A program made the translations under genes and the position numbers. A DNA stretch of 64,000 nt from Nesterenkonia pannonica (GTDB lineage: Bacteria; Actinomycetota; Actinomycetes; Actinomycetales; Micrococcaceae): contig NZ_CP080575.1 in NCBI RefSeq assembly GCF_019575955.1, forward strand, positions 434,001-498,000, given 5' to 3'. Below are positions 30,763 through 41,013 of this stretch, piece by piece. Numbering within the stretch: the stretch's first letter is position 1; every line of letters begins with the position of its first letter. The notes beneath the pieces are model-generated. The model saw only the letters and a list, made by a program, of their open reading frames with translations. It had not been told where the DNA came from and ran no database searches.

Positions 30763-31832
30763 TCAGTAAGTGAAATACAAGTGCTCGTTGGCGGACTGCT
30801 TCGCCATGGCACCTGCATCGGCAACTCTGTGACTGCTGACGAACGTCATGTGCGCCCGTGAATGGCGCTCCACGGCGTTGTGGACCATGGAGCTCGCCAG
30901 CGGCTCGAGCTGGGCGTAGAGCGTCGAGAAGAGCTCGGCGGCCTCCTGGCGCGGCCAGGGCTGGGGAGCAGTCCCAGGGGCAGGCTCGGGTCTGCACGCG
31001 GAAAGCACCGCCACACGTTGATGAGCTCTGTGCGCATGACCAGCGCCTCGGCTGCGGTGACCTTCCCTCCGACACGCGCTGCAGGGCCTGCCCAGCCTCA
31101 TCCAGGAATCGGGCGTACTGATCCTGCAGGGTCGGAATGGACCAGGCGTCAGTGGGCTGCCCGTAGGTGAGCCCCGCGCTGTAGGCGGTCGCCTCGAAGA
31201 CGGTGGCGGAGCTGATCTCCTGCGACTTCAGCAGCGCATCGACCTGCTCCCGGGCGGCCTGCGGGCTGACCCAGACGCCGTCATAGAGCGGCGCGAAGCC
31301 CATCCAGCGCAGTCCCTTGTGCAGGCGCAGGCGCCGTGTGCGCATGCCCTCGGGCACGGAGAACATCAGGCAGGTCCAGATGAAGGGGTCGGGCTCCTTC
31401 TCCGCGCCGAAGCGGGCGATGGCGCTGAATCCGGAGACGAGCCTGCGGCGCGACCCTGGGGCGATGCTGTAGAACGTGCGGCGGCCCTCTTTGAAGGATT
31501 CGAGGCGGCCCTGTCGGCACAGCTTACTCAGCAGCGTCCGTGTTCCGCTGGGCGGCACATCGAACTCCTCCAGCAGGTCCACCAAGGCCCCTGAGGGCGC
31601 GGACGCCCCTGGAGTGATCCAGTAGTCGGCCATGAGGGTGACCAGCAGCTGGCGAGGCCTGGGGCCCTCGGCCATCTCGGCGCGCAGCCCTTCGAGAAAC
31701 CTCTTCTGCACAGCTACCTCATCGTCAGTATCAGCGGGATATTCCAGGGTCCGAGGATACTCGGGCGCCCTCTGCGCCCGGTCCTCCCCGGTGCGCCCGC
31801 TGCTGCCGATGGTCTGCTCCGCGACTTTCATG
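30763..31832 (-). CDS. PaaX-family transcriptional regulator
   Basis: About 355 residues. N-terminal winged helix: GPRPRQLLVTLMADYWITPGASAPSGALVDLLEEFDVPPSGTRTLLSRLCRQGRLESFKEGRRTFYSIAP, then FSAIARFGAEKEPDPFIWTCLMFSVPE...RLRLHKGLRWMGFAPLYDGVWVSP, the PaaX-like central block, and a PaaX C-terminal domain (LINVWRCFPRADPSLP...LYAQLEPLASSMV). Known PaaX responds to phenylacetyl-CoA, so a CoA-thioester effector is plausible. An in-frame scar at 31521 changes R to K; base losses near 31067 and 30960. It lies between two oppositely transcribed transport operons. The ATG at 31832 lacks a clear ribosome site; a start further upstream is possible. Confidence 0.8.
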
Positions 31833-31838
31833 GGAGCA

Positions 31839-31912
31839 ACAATAATCGTCAATCCCTTGACGCGCGACAAAAAGTTGACAACAATGATCGACGAAATGTG
31901 ATCCAGATCTCA
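31839..31912. promoter_or_regulatory. Divergent promoter/operator region between PaaX-like gene and FbpABC-type operon
   Basis: Contains a direct repeat AACAATAATCGTCAA (31839-31853) and AACAATGATCGACGA (31880-31894) with a 41-base period (three mismatches), a TTGACA box at 31875-31880, TGTGATCCAGATCTCA at 31897-31912 (9 of 10 fixed bases of TGTGA-N6-TCACA), and the inverted repeat CCAGAT-CTC-ATCTGG at 31903-31917. This density fits a shared promoter bound by PaaX and/or a CRP-type regulator. Confidence 0.5.
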
Positions 31913-31948
31913 TCTGGTTCCGGACAGTTCGGACAGGCGGAGGTTTCA

Positions 31949-33112
31949 GTGGAGCCTGCAGTACAGATCGATCGGCTGACCAAAGAGTTCACCCGCAGGG
32001 ACGGCACTCTGGTCAAAGCGATCGATGACGCGGACCTTGTGGTGGAGCCCGGCGAATTCGTCGTGCTCCTGGGTCCCAGCGGATGCGGCAAGACCACGCT
32101 GCTGCGCACCATCGCAGGACTGGAGACTCCGGACCGGGGCCAGATCCGAGTCAGCGGCAAGACCGTCTTCTCCAGCGATGAGCGTGTGCTCGTCACGCCT
32201 TCGCAGCGCAATCTCAGCATGATGTTCCAGTCGTACGCGCTCTGGCCTCACATGACGGTGCGCAACAACGTGCGCTATCCCTTGGAGAACCGACGCGCTT
32301 AAGCAAGATGTCTCGCAGCCAGATGCAGGAGAAGGTAGAAGACTCCTTGGCCACAGTCGGCATCTCGGACCTGATCGATCAGTACCCCGGGCAGCTCAGC
32401 GGCGGCCAGCAGCAGCGCACAGCCCTGGCCCGTGCCCTGGTGGACGGCTCGCGGGTGGTGCTCTTCGACGAGCCCCTCTCCAACGTCGACGCACAGGTCC
32501 GCGAGCAGCTGCGCATCGAACTGCTCGCCACGCAGCGTCGTCTCGGCTTCACCGCGATCTTCGTGACGCACGACCAGGCCGAAGCGATGGAGCTTGCCAC
32601 CCGCATCGCCGTGCTGGACCAGGAAAGGTCCAGCAGTTCGGCACGCCGGAGGAGATCTACCGCAGCCCCGCGACCGAATATGTCGCCACCTTCATCGGCT
32701 CGACGAACCGGATGGCCGGTGCGTGGGATTCCTCGGCGGGGTGTTCCGCACGTCGCATGGGCCGATCCGAGTGGGGACGGCTTAGCCCACGCCGAAGCAG
32801 GCCAACCTGCTGTGGCGGCCTGAGGACGGCGGCCTCTCCCAGGAGGACCCAGGCACGACGAATGCGATCAGCGGCACGGTGCAGGCCATGCTCTTCATGG
32901 GGTCGCACACGGAGTACATCGTGCAGTGCGGCGAGGACCGGATGCGCATCTGGAGCAGCTAACCCACGTCGCTCTCCGTCGACGATCACGTGTGGATCAC
33001 TCTGGATCCCGAGTGCGTCATGGTCTTCGAGGACTCCTCGGACAGCCGCCCCTCGGATGAGGCTGGGAGCACCGAGTCCGCAGCAGGGCGCTCCGCAGAG
33101 GTCGTCTCATGA
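31949..33112 (+). CDS. ABC transporter ATP-binding protein, FbpC/PotA type
   Basis: About 385 residues. GTG 31949 is chosen because GGCGGAGG sits just upstream; the open frame begins at 31898. Walker [20 protein letters not shown]-loop MMFQSYALWPHMTVRNNV, signature [15 protein letters not shown], Walker B VVLFDEPLSNVDAQVRE, H-loop IFVTHDQAEAM, then a C-terminal TOBE region (ISGTVQAMLFMGSHTEYIVQ). GCTTAAGC at 32297 splits the ATPase domain (restores ENRRAGKM); further scars at 32780 and 32958 and an indel near 32628. The stop overlaps the permease start (ATGA). Class substrates include ferric iron, polyamines, phosphonates and organic acids. Confidence 0.85.
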
Positions 33113-34842
33113 AGACCATCACGCCGCTGGTCAGGCCCGGGTCCTCACTCAGGAGCCGCCACTCATCGCTGGACATCGTTGCCCTGCTGATCGCCCTGAC
33201 GCTCATCGCCATTGTGTGCGTGCCGCTGATTCAGGTCGTGGTGGGGATGGTCTGGAAGGACGGAGGCTTCTCCCTCGAGGCCTTTGAGCGCACACTGGCC
33301 ATTCCGGACCTCGGATCGCTGGTCTTCAACACGCTGGTCGTCGTGGTCGTCTCCAGCGCATGCGCGGTGGTGATCGGCTTCCTCCTCGCCTGGGCGAACC
33401 AGAGAACGGACGCGCGGCTGGGGATCCTCAACGACATCCTTCCCTATCTGCCCTTCCTCCTGCCCCCGGTGGCGGGCGCCGTGGGATGGACCATGCTGCT
33501 CTCACCGCGCGCAGGGCTGCTCAACGCCTGGATCCGCGACGCGCTGTCGCTCGTCGGCATCCATATGGAGTCAGGCCCCTTCGACATCAACTCCTGGTAC
33601 GGCCTCATCATGGTCTACACCATCTACGCCGTGCCCTATGTCTATATGAATGTGGCGGCAGCCCTCGCGTCGTTCGACTCGAGCCTCGAGGAGGCATCGC
33701 GCCTCAGCGGGGCAAGCTATCTGCGCACCCTGCGGAAGGTGACGCTGCCGACGCTCGCCCCGTCGGTCGGGGTAGGCTTCCTGCTCTGCACCTGGTTCGG
33801 GTTCGGCATGTTCTCCATCGCCGCGATCATCGGAACCCCGCGCAGATCGACGTCATCGCCGTGCGGATCGTGAACCTGCTGACCTTCAGCTATCCGCCGG
33901 ATGAGGACCTTGCCCTGGGACTCAGCGCCATCGTCATGGTCTTCGTGGGCATCTCCTACTACGTCCAGTTCCGCATTCTTCGCTCCGCACGCTTCGGCAG
34001 CATAGGCGGAAAGGGCGGCTAAGCACGGCATCATCAAGCTGGGCCCCTGGAAGCCCGTGGTCCGCGGCCTGGTGCTGCTCTATGTGCTGGTGTCGACCAT
34101 CCTTCCCATGGCTAAGCCTCTTCATCGTCGCGCTCAACGGCTACTGGACGCCCAACGTGGACTGGTCGGGGCTGAGCTTCGAAGCGTTCGCCACCACGCT
34201 GGTGAGGGACCCCAGCACCCGGGAAGCGTTCATGAACAGCATGGGACTGGGCATCGTCGGCGGCTTCATCGGCATCATGGCTGCCGCACTCGTGTCCCTC
34301 TACGTGCAGCGCCGACGAACCCTCCTGGCCCAGGGAATCGATGTGGCGATCAAGATGCCGGCGTCCATCTCCAACATGGTCATCGCCGTCGGCATCCTGC
34401 TGCTGCTGGGCCGGGAGCCGTTCAACCTCGGCGGAACCTGGATCATCCTCCTGATCGGGTACCTGGCGCTCTACCTGCCGCAGGCCTCGATCGCCTCGGA
34501 TGCGTCCGTGGCAGTGGTGGGCAAGGAGCTGGGAGAGGCGTCCACCGTATCTGGCGCCAAGGACTGGAAGACGTTCTTCCGGGTCTACGCCCCACTGATG
34601 CTGCCGGGCCTCGTCGGGGGCTGGGCGCTGCTCTTCATCCGCATCGTGGGGACCTGACCGCCTCGGCGATTCTCTCCGGCACGGAGAACGTGGTGCTCGG
34701 CTTCCGCATCCTCGAGGTGTTCAACGGCGGCTCGTACGCCGAACTTGCTGCCCTTTCGTCCACCCTCGTCCTGATCACGGGAACAGTGCTGTTCTTCGTG
34801 ATCGTCATCTCAAAGCGCTTCGGCGTATCGAAAACCCAATAG
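33109..34842 (+). CDS. Two-domain ABC transporter permease, FbpB-like
   Basis: About 577 residues: two fused permease halves, as in ferric/phosphonate FbpB systems. Half 1 has ILPYLPFLLPPVAGAVGW and EAA loop EASRLSGASYLRTLRKVTLPTLAP; half 2 has AIKMPASISNMVIAVGILLLLG and EAA loop EASTVSGAKDWKTFFRVYAPLMLPG, then IRIVGDLTASAILSG. The halves are joined across two GCTAAGC scars, at 34018 (SIGGKGGRHGIIKLG) and 34111 (ILPMAGLFIVALNG), which otherwise look like a stop and a new start. Base losses near 33838 and 34653. An intact GCCGGC occurs at 34357. Confidence 0.84.
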
Positions 34843-34871
34843 TCCTCGCACGCTCTATGAAGGGAACAACT

Positions 34872-35898
34872 GTGAAAACACCACGCATCGCCATCCCCAC
34901 GATTTCAGTCGCCGCCCTGGTCCTCACCGGATGCGGCGGAGGAGACGCCGACGAGGCCGAGGCCGCCGACCAGGGCGGAGGAGACCACAGCGAAGAGGTC
35001 CAGGCGCTCGTCGATGAGGCCCAGGACGCAGGGGCGGTCACCTTCTACAGCATGATCGACGAGTCCGCGCTGCGGACCATCGCCGAAGAGTTCACCGAAG
35101 AGTACGGCGTGGAGGTCCGGCCGGTCCGGCTGGTGACCGGAGACCTCACCCAGCGGTACTCCGCCGAGGCCGACTCGGGCTCCGCTGTGGCAGACCTGAT
35201 CCTGATGACGCAGTCCCCTTCTTCGCCGAGGCGCTCGAGAATGAGTGGCTGACCCCGTCGACGAGCTCGACATGCCCGAGATGGCCGACGAGCTCCCGGA
35301 GGAGTTCTGGGACGATGAGGAGCCACTCCCATCGCCTCGCTGATCCCCACCGACGCGGTGATCAACACTGAGGAGGTCAGTGCGCCTCTGGAGCAGTGGG
35401 AGGACTACGCGGACCCCGAGTTCGCCGGAAGCCTGCTTCTGGCCGAACCTGACTCCTCGCCCGCGAACGCCTCCTTCTGGGGGCTGATGCGTCAGGAGTT
35501 CGGCGACGAGTTCCTCGAGGGGTCGCTGACAACGACCCCACGTGGTTGGACAGCGCCGTGCCGGTCACCCAGGCCGTGGCAGCGGGCGAAGGCCAGATCG
35601 GCCACCCCGGAGTCAGCGCCATCGTCAACAACCTCATCGAGCAGGGCGCTCCGGTGGAGATCGTCGAAATGTCGCCCACCACCGGACCTGAGGCTGCGAT
35701 CGGCATCTCCAACGACTCCCCAACCAGGCAGGGGCGCAGCTTCTGGCCGCATACCTGATGGGCGAGGAGGGCAGCACGCTGCTCAACGATGTCACCGACG
35801 CGATCTCTCCCTACGACGACGAAGGCATGGACCGGTTCACCCGGACCAGCGAGATCGAGGATCCTGACACGGACGAGATCAACTCCTGCTGGGGCTGA
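34872..35898 (+). CDS. Extracellular solute-binding protein, family 1/iron(III)-type
   Basis: About 340 residues, lipoprotein: VKTPRIAIPTISVAALVLTGCGGG, then an acidic linker. GTG 34872 is taken as start, as GAAGGGA lies just upstream. AVTFYSMIDESALRTIAEEFTEEYGVEVRPVRLVTGDLTQRYSAEADSGSAVADLILM is the FbpA-like opening; ISNDSPNQAGAQLLAAYLMGEEGSTLL is the family C-terminal block. I do not see the paired Tyr ligands typical of ferric FbpA, so an organic ligand is possible. Base losses near 35218, 35327, 35532 and 35725. Five bases separate its stop from the first P450, suggesting one operon. Confidence 0.8.
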
Positions 35899-35902
35899 AC
35901 TG

Positions 35903-37102
35903 ATGGATCACCAGACCGCACTCGACGTAAGCCGGGACCGGCACGACTTCGACCCCCAGGCCCCGGAGACCTTCGACAGCGCACACCGGGATCTCGGCGA
36001 GGTGCGTTCGCGGTGTCCGGTGGCCCGCAGCCAGGCCTTCGGCGGCTTCTGGGCGATGCTCGGCTACGACGAGCTTCTGGAGGTCATCACCGACATCTCC
36101 CGGTTCACCACGACCAAGCAGAATGCTGTGCCGGCCTTCTCGTTCACCGGTGTGAGGCCTCCGCTGCATCTGGATCCCCGGAGCATATGGCCTACAGGCG
36201 TGTCATCAACCGGTTCTTCACTCCGCCCAAGATGCGGGCGATGGAGCCGAAGGTCCGGGAATGCTCCACCCAGCTGCTCACGCCGCTCATCGAGAAGGGC
36301 GACGCCGATGTGGCCACCGAGTACGCCCAGAAGCTGCCCGCCCACGTCTTCGCCGAATTCTTCAACCTGTCGGTGGAGACCAGCAGCGAGATCAAGAGTG
36401 TGAGCGGCGAATATGTCGACGCGATCCAGGTGCTGGACCACGACACGGTCAAGCGTCTGAGCAAGAGGCTCTACGAGATCGCTCAGGACATCATCGACGC
36501 GCGCTCGCAGGGGATTCGACCCGAGGAGGATCTGACGGCGGGCCTCCTGGACGCTGAGTACAACGGTGCTCCGCTGCCCGCCCCGATGGTGCTCGGCTGC
36601 GTGCGGCAGCTGATCGTCACCGGCATGGTGGCCCCCTCGGTGTTCATCGGCAACATGTTCGTCCACCTCTCCCGGGACCCGGAGCTGCAGGATGAGCTCC
36701 GGGCCTCGCCGGAGAAGATCCCGGCGGCGGTGGAGGAGTTCCTGCGCCTGTACAGCCCCTATCGGGGCATGGCCCGCACCGCGCGGGAGGACACGGAGGT
36801 CGGTGGGCAGACGATCCGTCAGGACGACCCCATCGCCCTGGTGTACACCGCGGCCAACCGAGACCCACGCGTCTTCGAGAATCCCGATGAGTTCGTGCTC
36901 GAGCGGGAGAACATCGCCGACCACATCAGCTTCGGACGCGGAACGCACAGCTGCCCGGGTGCCCCCTGGCGCGGATCATGCTGCGCGTCACCCTCGAGGA
37001 GGCGCTGTCCCGCTCGGAGTTCTCCCTGACGGGGAACCCTGGGATGGCGATGTGGGCCGAGTGGGGCACCAACTCCGTCCCCTGGAGTTCATCTCGCTCT
37101 GA
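35903..37102 (+). CDS. Cytochrome P450 (atypical I-helix), first of a tandem pair
   Basis: About 400 residues, soluble bacterial P450. Landmarks: LDPPEHMAYRRVINRFFTPPKMRAMEP (C-helix region), EEFLRLYSPYRGMARTAREDTEVGG (ExxR equivalent E-x-x-R in EEFLR), and heme loop ISFGRGTHSCPGAPLARIMLR. The I-helix is IVTGMVAPSVFIGNMFVHLSRD; the usual Asp/Glu-Thr pair for O2 activation is replaced by V-A in G-M-V-A-P. Indels near 36177 and 36965; in-frame scar at 35927. It starts five bases after the transporter binding-protein stop. Substrate probably the imported compound. Confidence 0.85.
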
Positions 37103-37149
37103 CCCTCCCGCATTCGACGCTCACGAGCCTTCACAGAAGAGAGGCAACG

Positions 37150-38331
37150 ATGGCACGCACTGTTCCGGCAGACTTCACCCTCGGCACCGACGACCCGGCG
37201 GCTGCCCATGAGGTGTACGACAGGCTGCGCAGCGGCTGTCCGGTGGCCTACACCGCAGATCAGGGAGGGTATTGGGCCCTGACCCGGCACGAGGACATCC
37301 GACGGGCAGCCGCCGACTCCGAGACGTACATCTCCTCGGTCAAGGCCGTGGTTCCCAGCGACCCGCGGGGCATACGCCGTCCTCCTCTGAACTTCGACGC
37401 GCCTCGGCACACTCCGTTCCGGCGAGCGCTGAGCCGGACCCTGTCGGCCCAGCGGGTGGAGTCGCTCCTGGGGAGCTGCGCCCCATCGCCGAGGATCTCC
37501 TCGCAGCCTTCGTGCAGGAGGGCGGGGCAGCATCACCAAGTCCTTCGGCACCTCCCTGCCTGCTCAGGCCGCCTGCCTCTGGCTCGGGCTGGAGGAGGAG
37601 AGGAGCAGCTGGCTTGCCGAGACGGCCACGCTCTGGGTCGATGCGTGGCGGCGGCAGAGCGGCGAGGAGGTGACCCAGCACAGCGAGCAGATGTACGAGG
37701 TGGCCCGCTGGCTGGTGGAGGATCGGCGTCAGCATCCCCGGGATCCCCACACTGATCCGGCATCCTCGCTGCTCCATGAGCGGTACGAGGGCGAGCCCTT
37801 GGCCGAGGATCTCGTCGTCGGGGCTCTGCGGCAGTCGCTGGTGGTCGGGATGGTGGCGCCGCCGCTGCTCATCGGTTCGATGGTGGTGCACCTGCTCGAG
37901 TCCCCGGAGCTTGCGGAGCAGCTGAGGGCTCAGCCGCAGCGGCGCGCAGCGGCGCTGGAGGAGTTCATCCGTCTGTACTCGCCGTACCGGGGCTTCGCGC
38001 GCACCGTGAGTGAGCCGATCACGCTCCGCGGCAGGCGGATTGAGCCGGGGAGCCGGTGACGATGACCTACGCGGCAGCCAACAGGGACCCTGCCGTGTTC
38101 GAGGATCCGCACGAGTTCAAGCTGGACCGGCCGAACGCTGCGGCGCATCTCGGCTTCGGCCGCGGTAAGCACCAGTGCGTGGGCATGCATCTGGCCCGCG
38201 GTGTCCTCAGCATCGCCTTGGATGTCCTCCTGGACGCCGACGCGGAGCTGCGGCTCGAGGCCTCGCCGGAGCCCACCCGCATGCCGGAGCTGGGGTACCA
38301 GGAGGTGCGCGTCTCCGTGCATTCGCGGTGA
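37150..38331 (+). CDS. Cytochrome P450 (atypical I-helix), second of a tandem pair
   Basis: About 395 residues; ATG 37150 behind AGAGAGG. It resembles the preceding P450 (LNFDAPRHTPFRRALSRTLS; LEEFIRLYSPYRGFARTVSEPITLRG; heme loop LGFGRGRHQCVGMHLARG, with R rather than K if the scar at 38165 is GCCGGC). The I-helix LVVGMVAPPLLIGSMVVHLLESPELAEQL again has G-M-V-A-P in place of the acid-alcohol pair, so the two form a duplicated, diverged pair. Base losses near 37475, 37530 and 38052. No ferredoxin or reductase is encoded nearby. Confidence 0.84.
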
Positions 38332-38526
38332 GGCGCCGACGCCCTCGCCGTGCGCATCCAATAGCACACAGCTGGTCACACCTGAACATATGACGGCATG
38401 TGAACTTTGGTGAACTCTGATTGGCTCTCTCCTTGATCTCCTCCATAGTGTTGTTCAGAAAGGTTTGAACATATAAGTGCCGTCCCCTCATGGGCTAAGC
38501 AGCAGACCATCGGGGAGAGGGCCTTC
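38332..38526. promoter_or_regulatory. Intergenic region with repeated TGAAC/GTTCA elements
   Basis: A/T-richer gap ahead of the sulfurtransferase. TGAAC occurs at 38383, 38401, 38411 and 38466; TGAACATAT occurs twice (38383-38391, 38466-38474); and GTTCA-N8-TGAAC forms an inverted repeat at 38453-38470. The set looks like a multi-site operator. Read on the minus strand, GTTCACC-type units recall a PHO box, but the spacing is 10 rather than 11. Confidence 0.4.
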
Positions 38527-39690
38527 ATGAGCACAGAGAGCAGCACCACGCCGAAGAGCACGTCCGGCGGCTCCGGACTGAAGACGGGAATCGCCGTCGT
38601 CGCCGCAGCAGCGCTCGCCGGCACCGGCGGATACCTGGTGGCCAACAGCGGCGATGACGCCGGATCGCAGTCGCAGACCGCCCAGGGGTCCTCCGATGCC
38701 GAGGCCGCTGAGACGGTGGCCGTCGCCGACGTCGCCGGTGAGAGCCGCGGCTTCGACGACGTGCACACCGACGAGCCGCTGGTCTCGACGGACTGGCTGG
38801 CCGAACGGCTGGACGAGGGCGACCTCGACGAACAGGGCATCGTGCTCCTGGACGTCTCCGAGGAGCTCGCCTCCTCAGAGCTGACCCCTACTCCGAGGCG
38901 CACATCCCCAGGCCCAGTCCGTGAACTGGTCGAGCGAGTTCACCCAGGCCAATACGCGAGAGTTCATCTCCGAAAGCGAGTTCACCGAGCTGGCACAGAG
39001 CTTGGGCATCGACGACGACTCCACCGTGGTCATCTACGGCGACAGCAACAACTGGTTCGCCGCCTACGCAGCGTGGGTCTTCAACCTCTACGGAGCCGAG
39101 GACGTCCGGCTGCTCGACGGCGGTCTTCACAAATGGGAGGCCTATGACGGCCGCGAGCTCTCCGAGGAGAAGCCCTCAGTGGAGGCGGGGTCCTTCGAGG
39201 CGCAGCCGCAGAACCACGACATCCGCGCGCTGCAGCCCGAAGTCCTCGAGGTGGCCGAGACCAATGCGGAGGCCGACGGTGAGAACGCCGGGGACTACAA
39301 CCTGGTCGACATCCGAAGCGCCGAGGAGTACACCGGCGAGATTGGGGTTGACCCAGAAATCTTCGAGGGGAGGGCGCCTCCATCTGGGGGCACATTCCCG
39401 GAGCGGTGAACGTGACGTGGTCTGCGATCGTCGACGAGGAGACCGGAGAGTTCCTGCCTGAGGACGAGATCCGAGAGATCTACGCCGACGCCGGAGTCGA
39501 CTTCGACAAAGACATCATCACGTACTGCAGGATCGGAGAGCGTGCGTCCCACACCTGGTACGCGCTGAGCCAGATCCTCGGTGAGGACGTGCAGGTCTAC
39601 GACGGCTCATGGTCCGAGTGGGGCAACAGCGTGGGACTGCCTGTGTCCAACACCAGCGGCGAGCGCGGCGGCGTATGGGGAGGATCCTGA
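38527..39690 (+). CDS. Secreted/anchored tandem-rhodanese sulfurtransferase
   Basis: About 390 residues: cytoplasmic Ser/Thr-rich start, a hydrophobic span (GIAVVAAAALAGTGGYLVA), an acidic linker and two rhodanese domains. The first ends in VVIYGDSNNWFAAYAAWVFNLYGAEDVRLLDGGLHKWEAYD, with Asp where the catalytic Cys would be (inactive domain). The second has IPGAVNVTWSAIVDEETGEF and the active-site loop ITYCRIGERASHTWYAL with Cys. It transfers sulfane sulfur, for example from thiosulfate, outside the membrane. Base losses near 38886 and 39372. A YeeE-type transporter follows. Confidence 0.86.
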
Positions 39691-39734
39691 GGCCTCTGCT
39701 TAAGCGCTCAGGCGCGGCACGGCTGTGAGGGGAC

Positions 39735-41013
39735 ATGATGACGACTGAGACTCCGAGCATGACGGTTGAGGTCAGGGCCGATCGGGCACTGGGCTGGACC
39801 AGGGCCGACACGGTGCGCACAGCGGTGGCAGCCGTCGTGGCGGCTCTGCTCCTGGGAACCGCCTGGTACCTGCACTCCACATCCGGCGAGGGGCTCGGCG
39901 GCTCGAACGCGGCTCTGATGCTGCTGGTGGGCGCCGGGCTGGGCATCCTGTTCGAGAGGGGTCGCTACTGCTTCTTCTGCATCTTCCGGGACCTGTTCGA
40001 GAAGGGGATTCGCGGGGATGTACGCCATCCTCGTCTCGATCGCGGTCGGGATGATCGGGTACGCGATCATCTTCTCCACCCGGGTGCCCGATCCGCAGTC
40101 GAGCACGGTGCCGACTGACGCGCACATCGCCCCGGTCTCGCTGGCACTGGTGATCGCCGGGGTCGCGTTCGGGGTCGGCATGGTGATCTCCGGGGCTGCA
40201 TCGCAGGCCACCTCTACCGCCTCCCGGAGGGGCATCTGCGCTCGATCCCGGCCCTGGCGGGTGTGATCCTCGGCTTCGCTTAGCGGCTTCCTCTCCTGGG
40301 ACTTCATGTACTCAGGCTTCATCCTCGGGGCCCCAGCCCCATGGCTGCCCATGCGGGGGCTACGTGGTGGCCGTGCTGCTGCAGCTGGGGGTCCTGGCCG
40401 GTCTGGGCGTGTGGCTGCTGAAGTGGAACCCGCCGGTGCTGGGCCGGGGACGCGGACGGTGGATGCGCAGGAGGTTCGCCGTCTGGTGTTCTTCAAGCGC
40501 TGGCCCGCTTTGGCCACTGGCGCCGGAGTGGGCCTGCTGGCCGTGGTGGCCTACTACAAGGATCAGCCGCTGGGAGTCACTCAGCAGATCTCGTCCTCCG
40601 CACGGACCGGGATGACGGAGGCCGGGCTGCTGGATTCCTTCATGCCGGGCCTCGATGAGCGTCTCGCCGGGTGTGTGGCCATGGTGGTGGATACGATCAC
40701 CACCAACGGGTGGCTGATCGTCGGCATCATGCTCGCATCCCTGGCCGCTGCGCTGCCGGGTCGGCGGGCTCGCATCGAGCGTGCCACCGGCTTCAGCTCT
40801 GCGACGGCGCTCTTCGGCGGTGTGCTGCTCGGATGGGGCGCGATGATCGGTCTGGGGTGCACCATCGGGGTGCTCCTCTCCGGGACGCAGGCCATGGCCC
40901 TGTCCGGGTGGGTGTTCGGCGCCGCCGTCCTCGTCGCGGCAGGGATTGCCTTCCGGGCGGGACTGCACCGCTGGTCAGCGCCCGGGGCCTACCCGGGAGG
41001 ACCTGTCAGCTGA
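39735..41013 (+). CDS. YeeE/YedE (TsuA-like) thiosulfate/sulfur transporter
   Basis: Membrane protein of about 420 residues with many spans. TsuA-type proteins move thiosulfate using conserved Cys; here Cys lie in ERGRYCFFCIFRD, VISGACIAGHLYRLPEG and IGLGCTIGVLLSGTQAMALSGWVF, matching the YeeE repeat pattern. A scar at 40278 gives a false stop (restores GFAGGFLSWDFMYSG); base losses near 40008, 40203, 40355 and 40447. A GCTTAAGC scar also sits in the gap at 39698. It pairs with the secreted sulfurtransferase and overlaps the convergent HAD gene by 8 bases. Confidence 0.83.
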
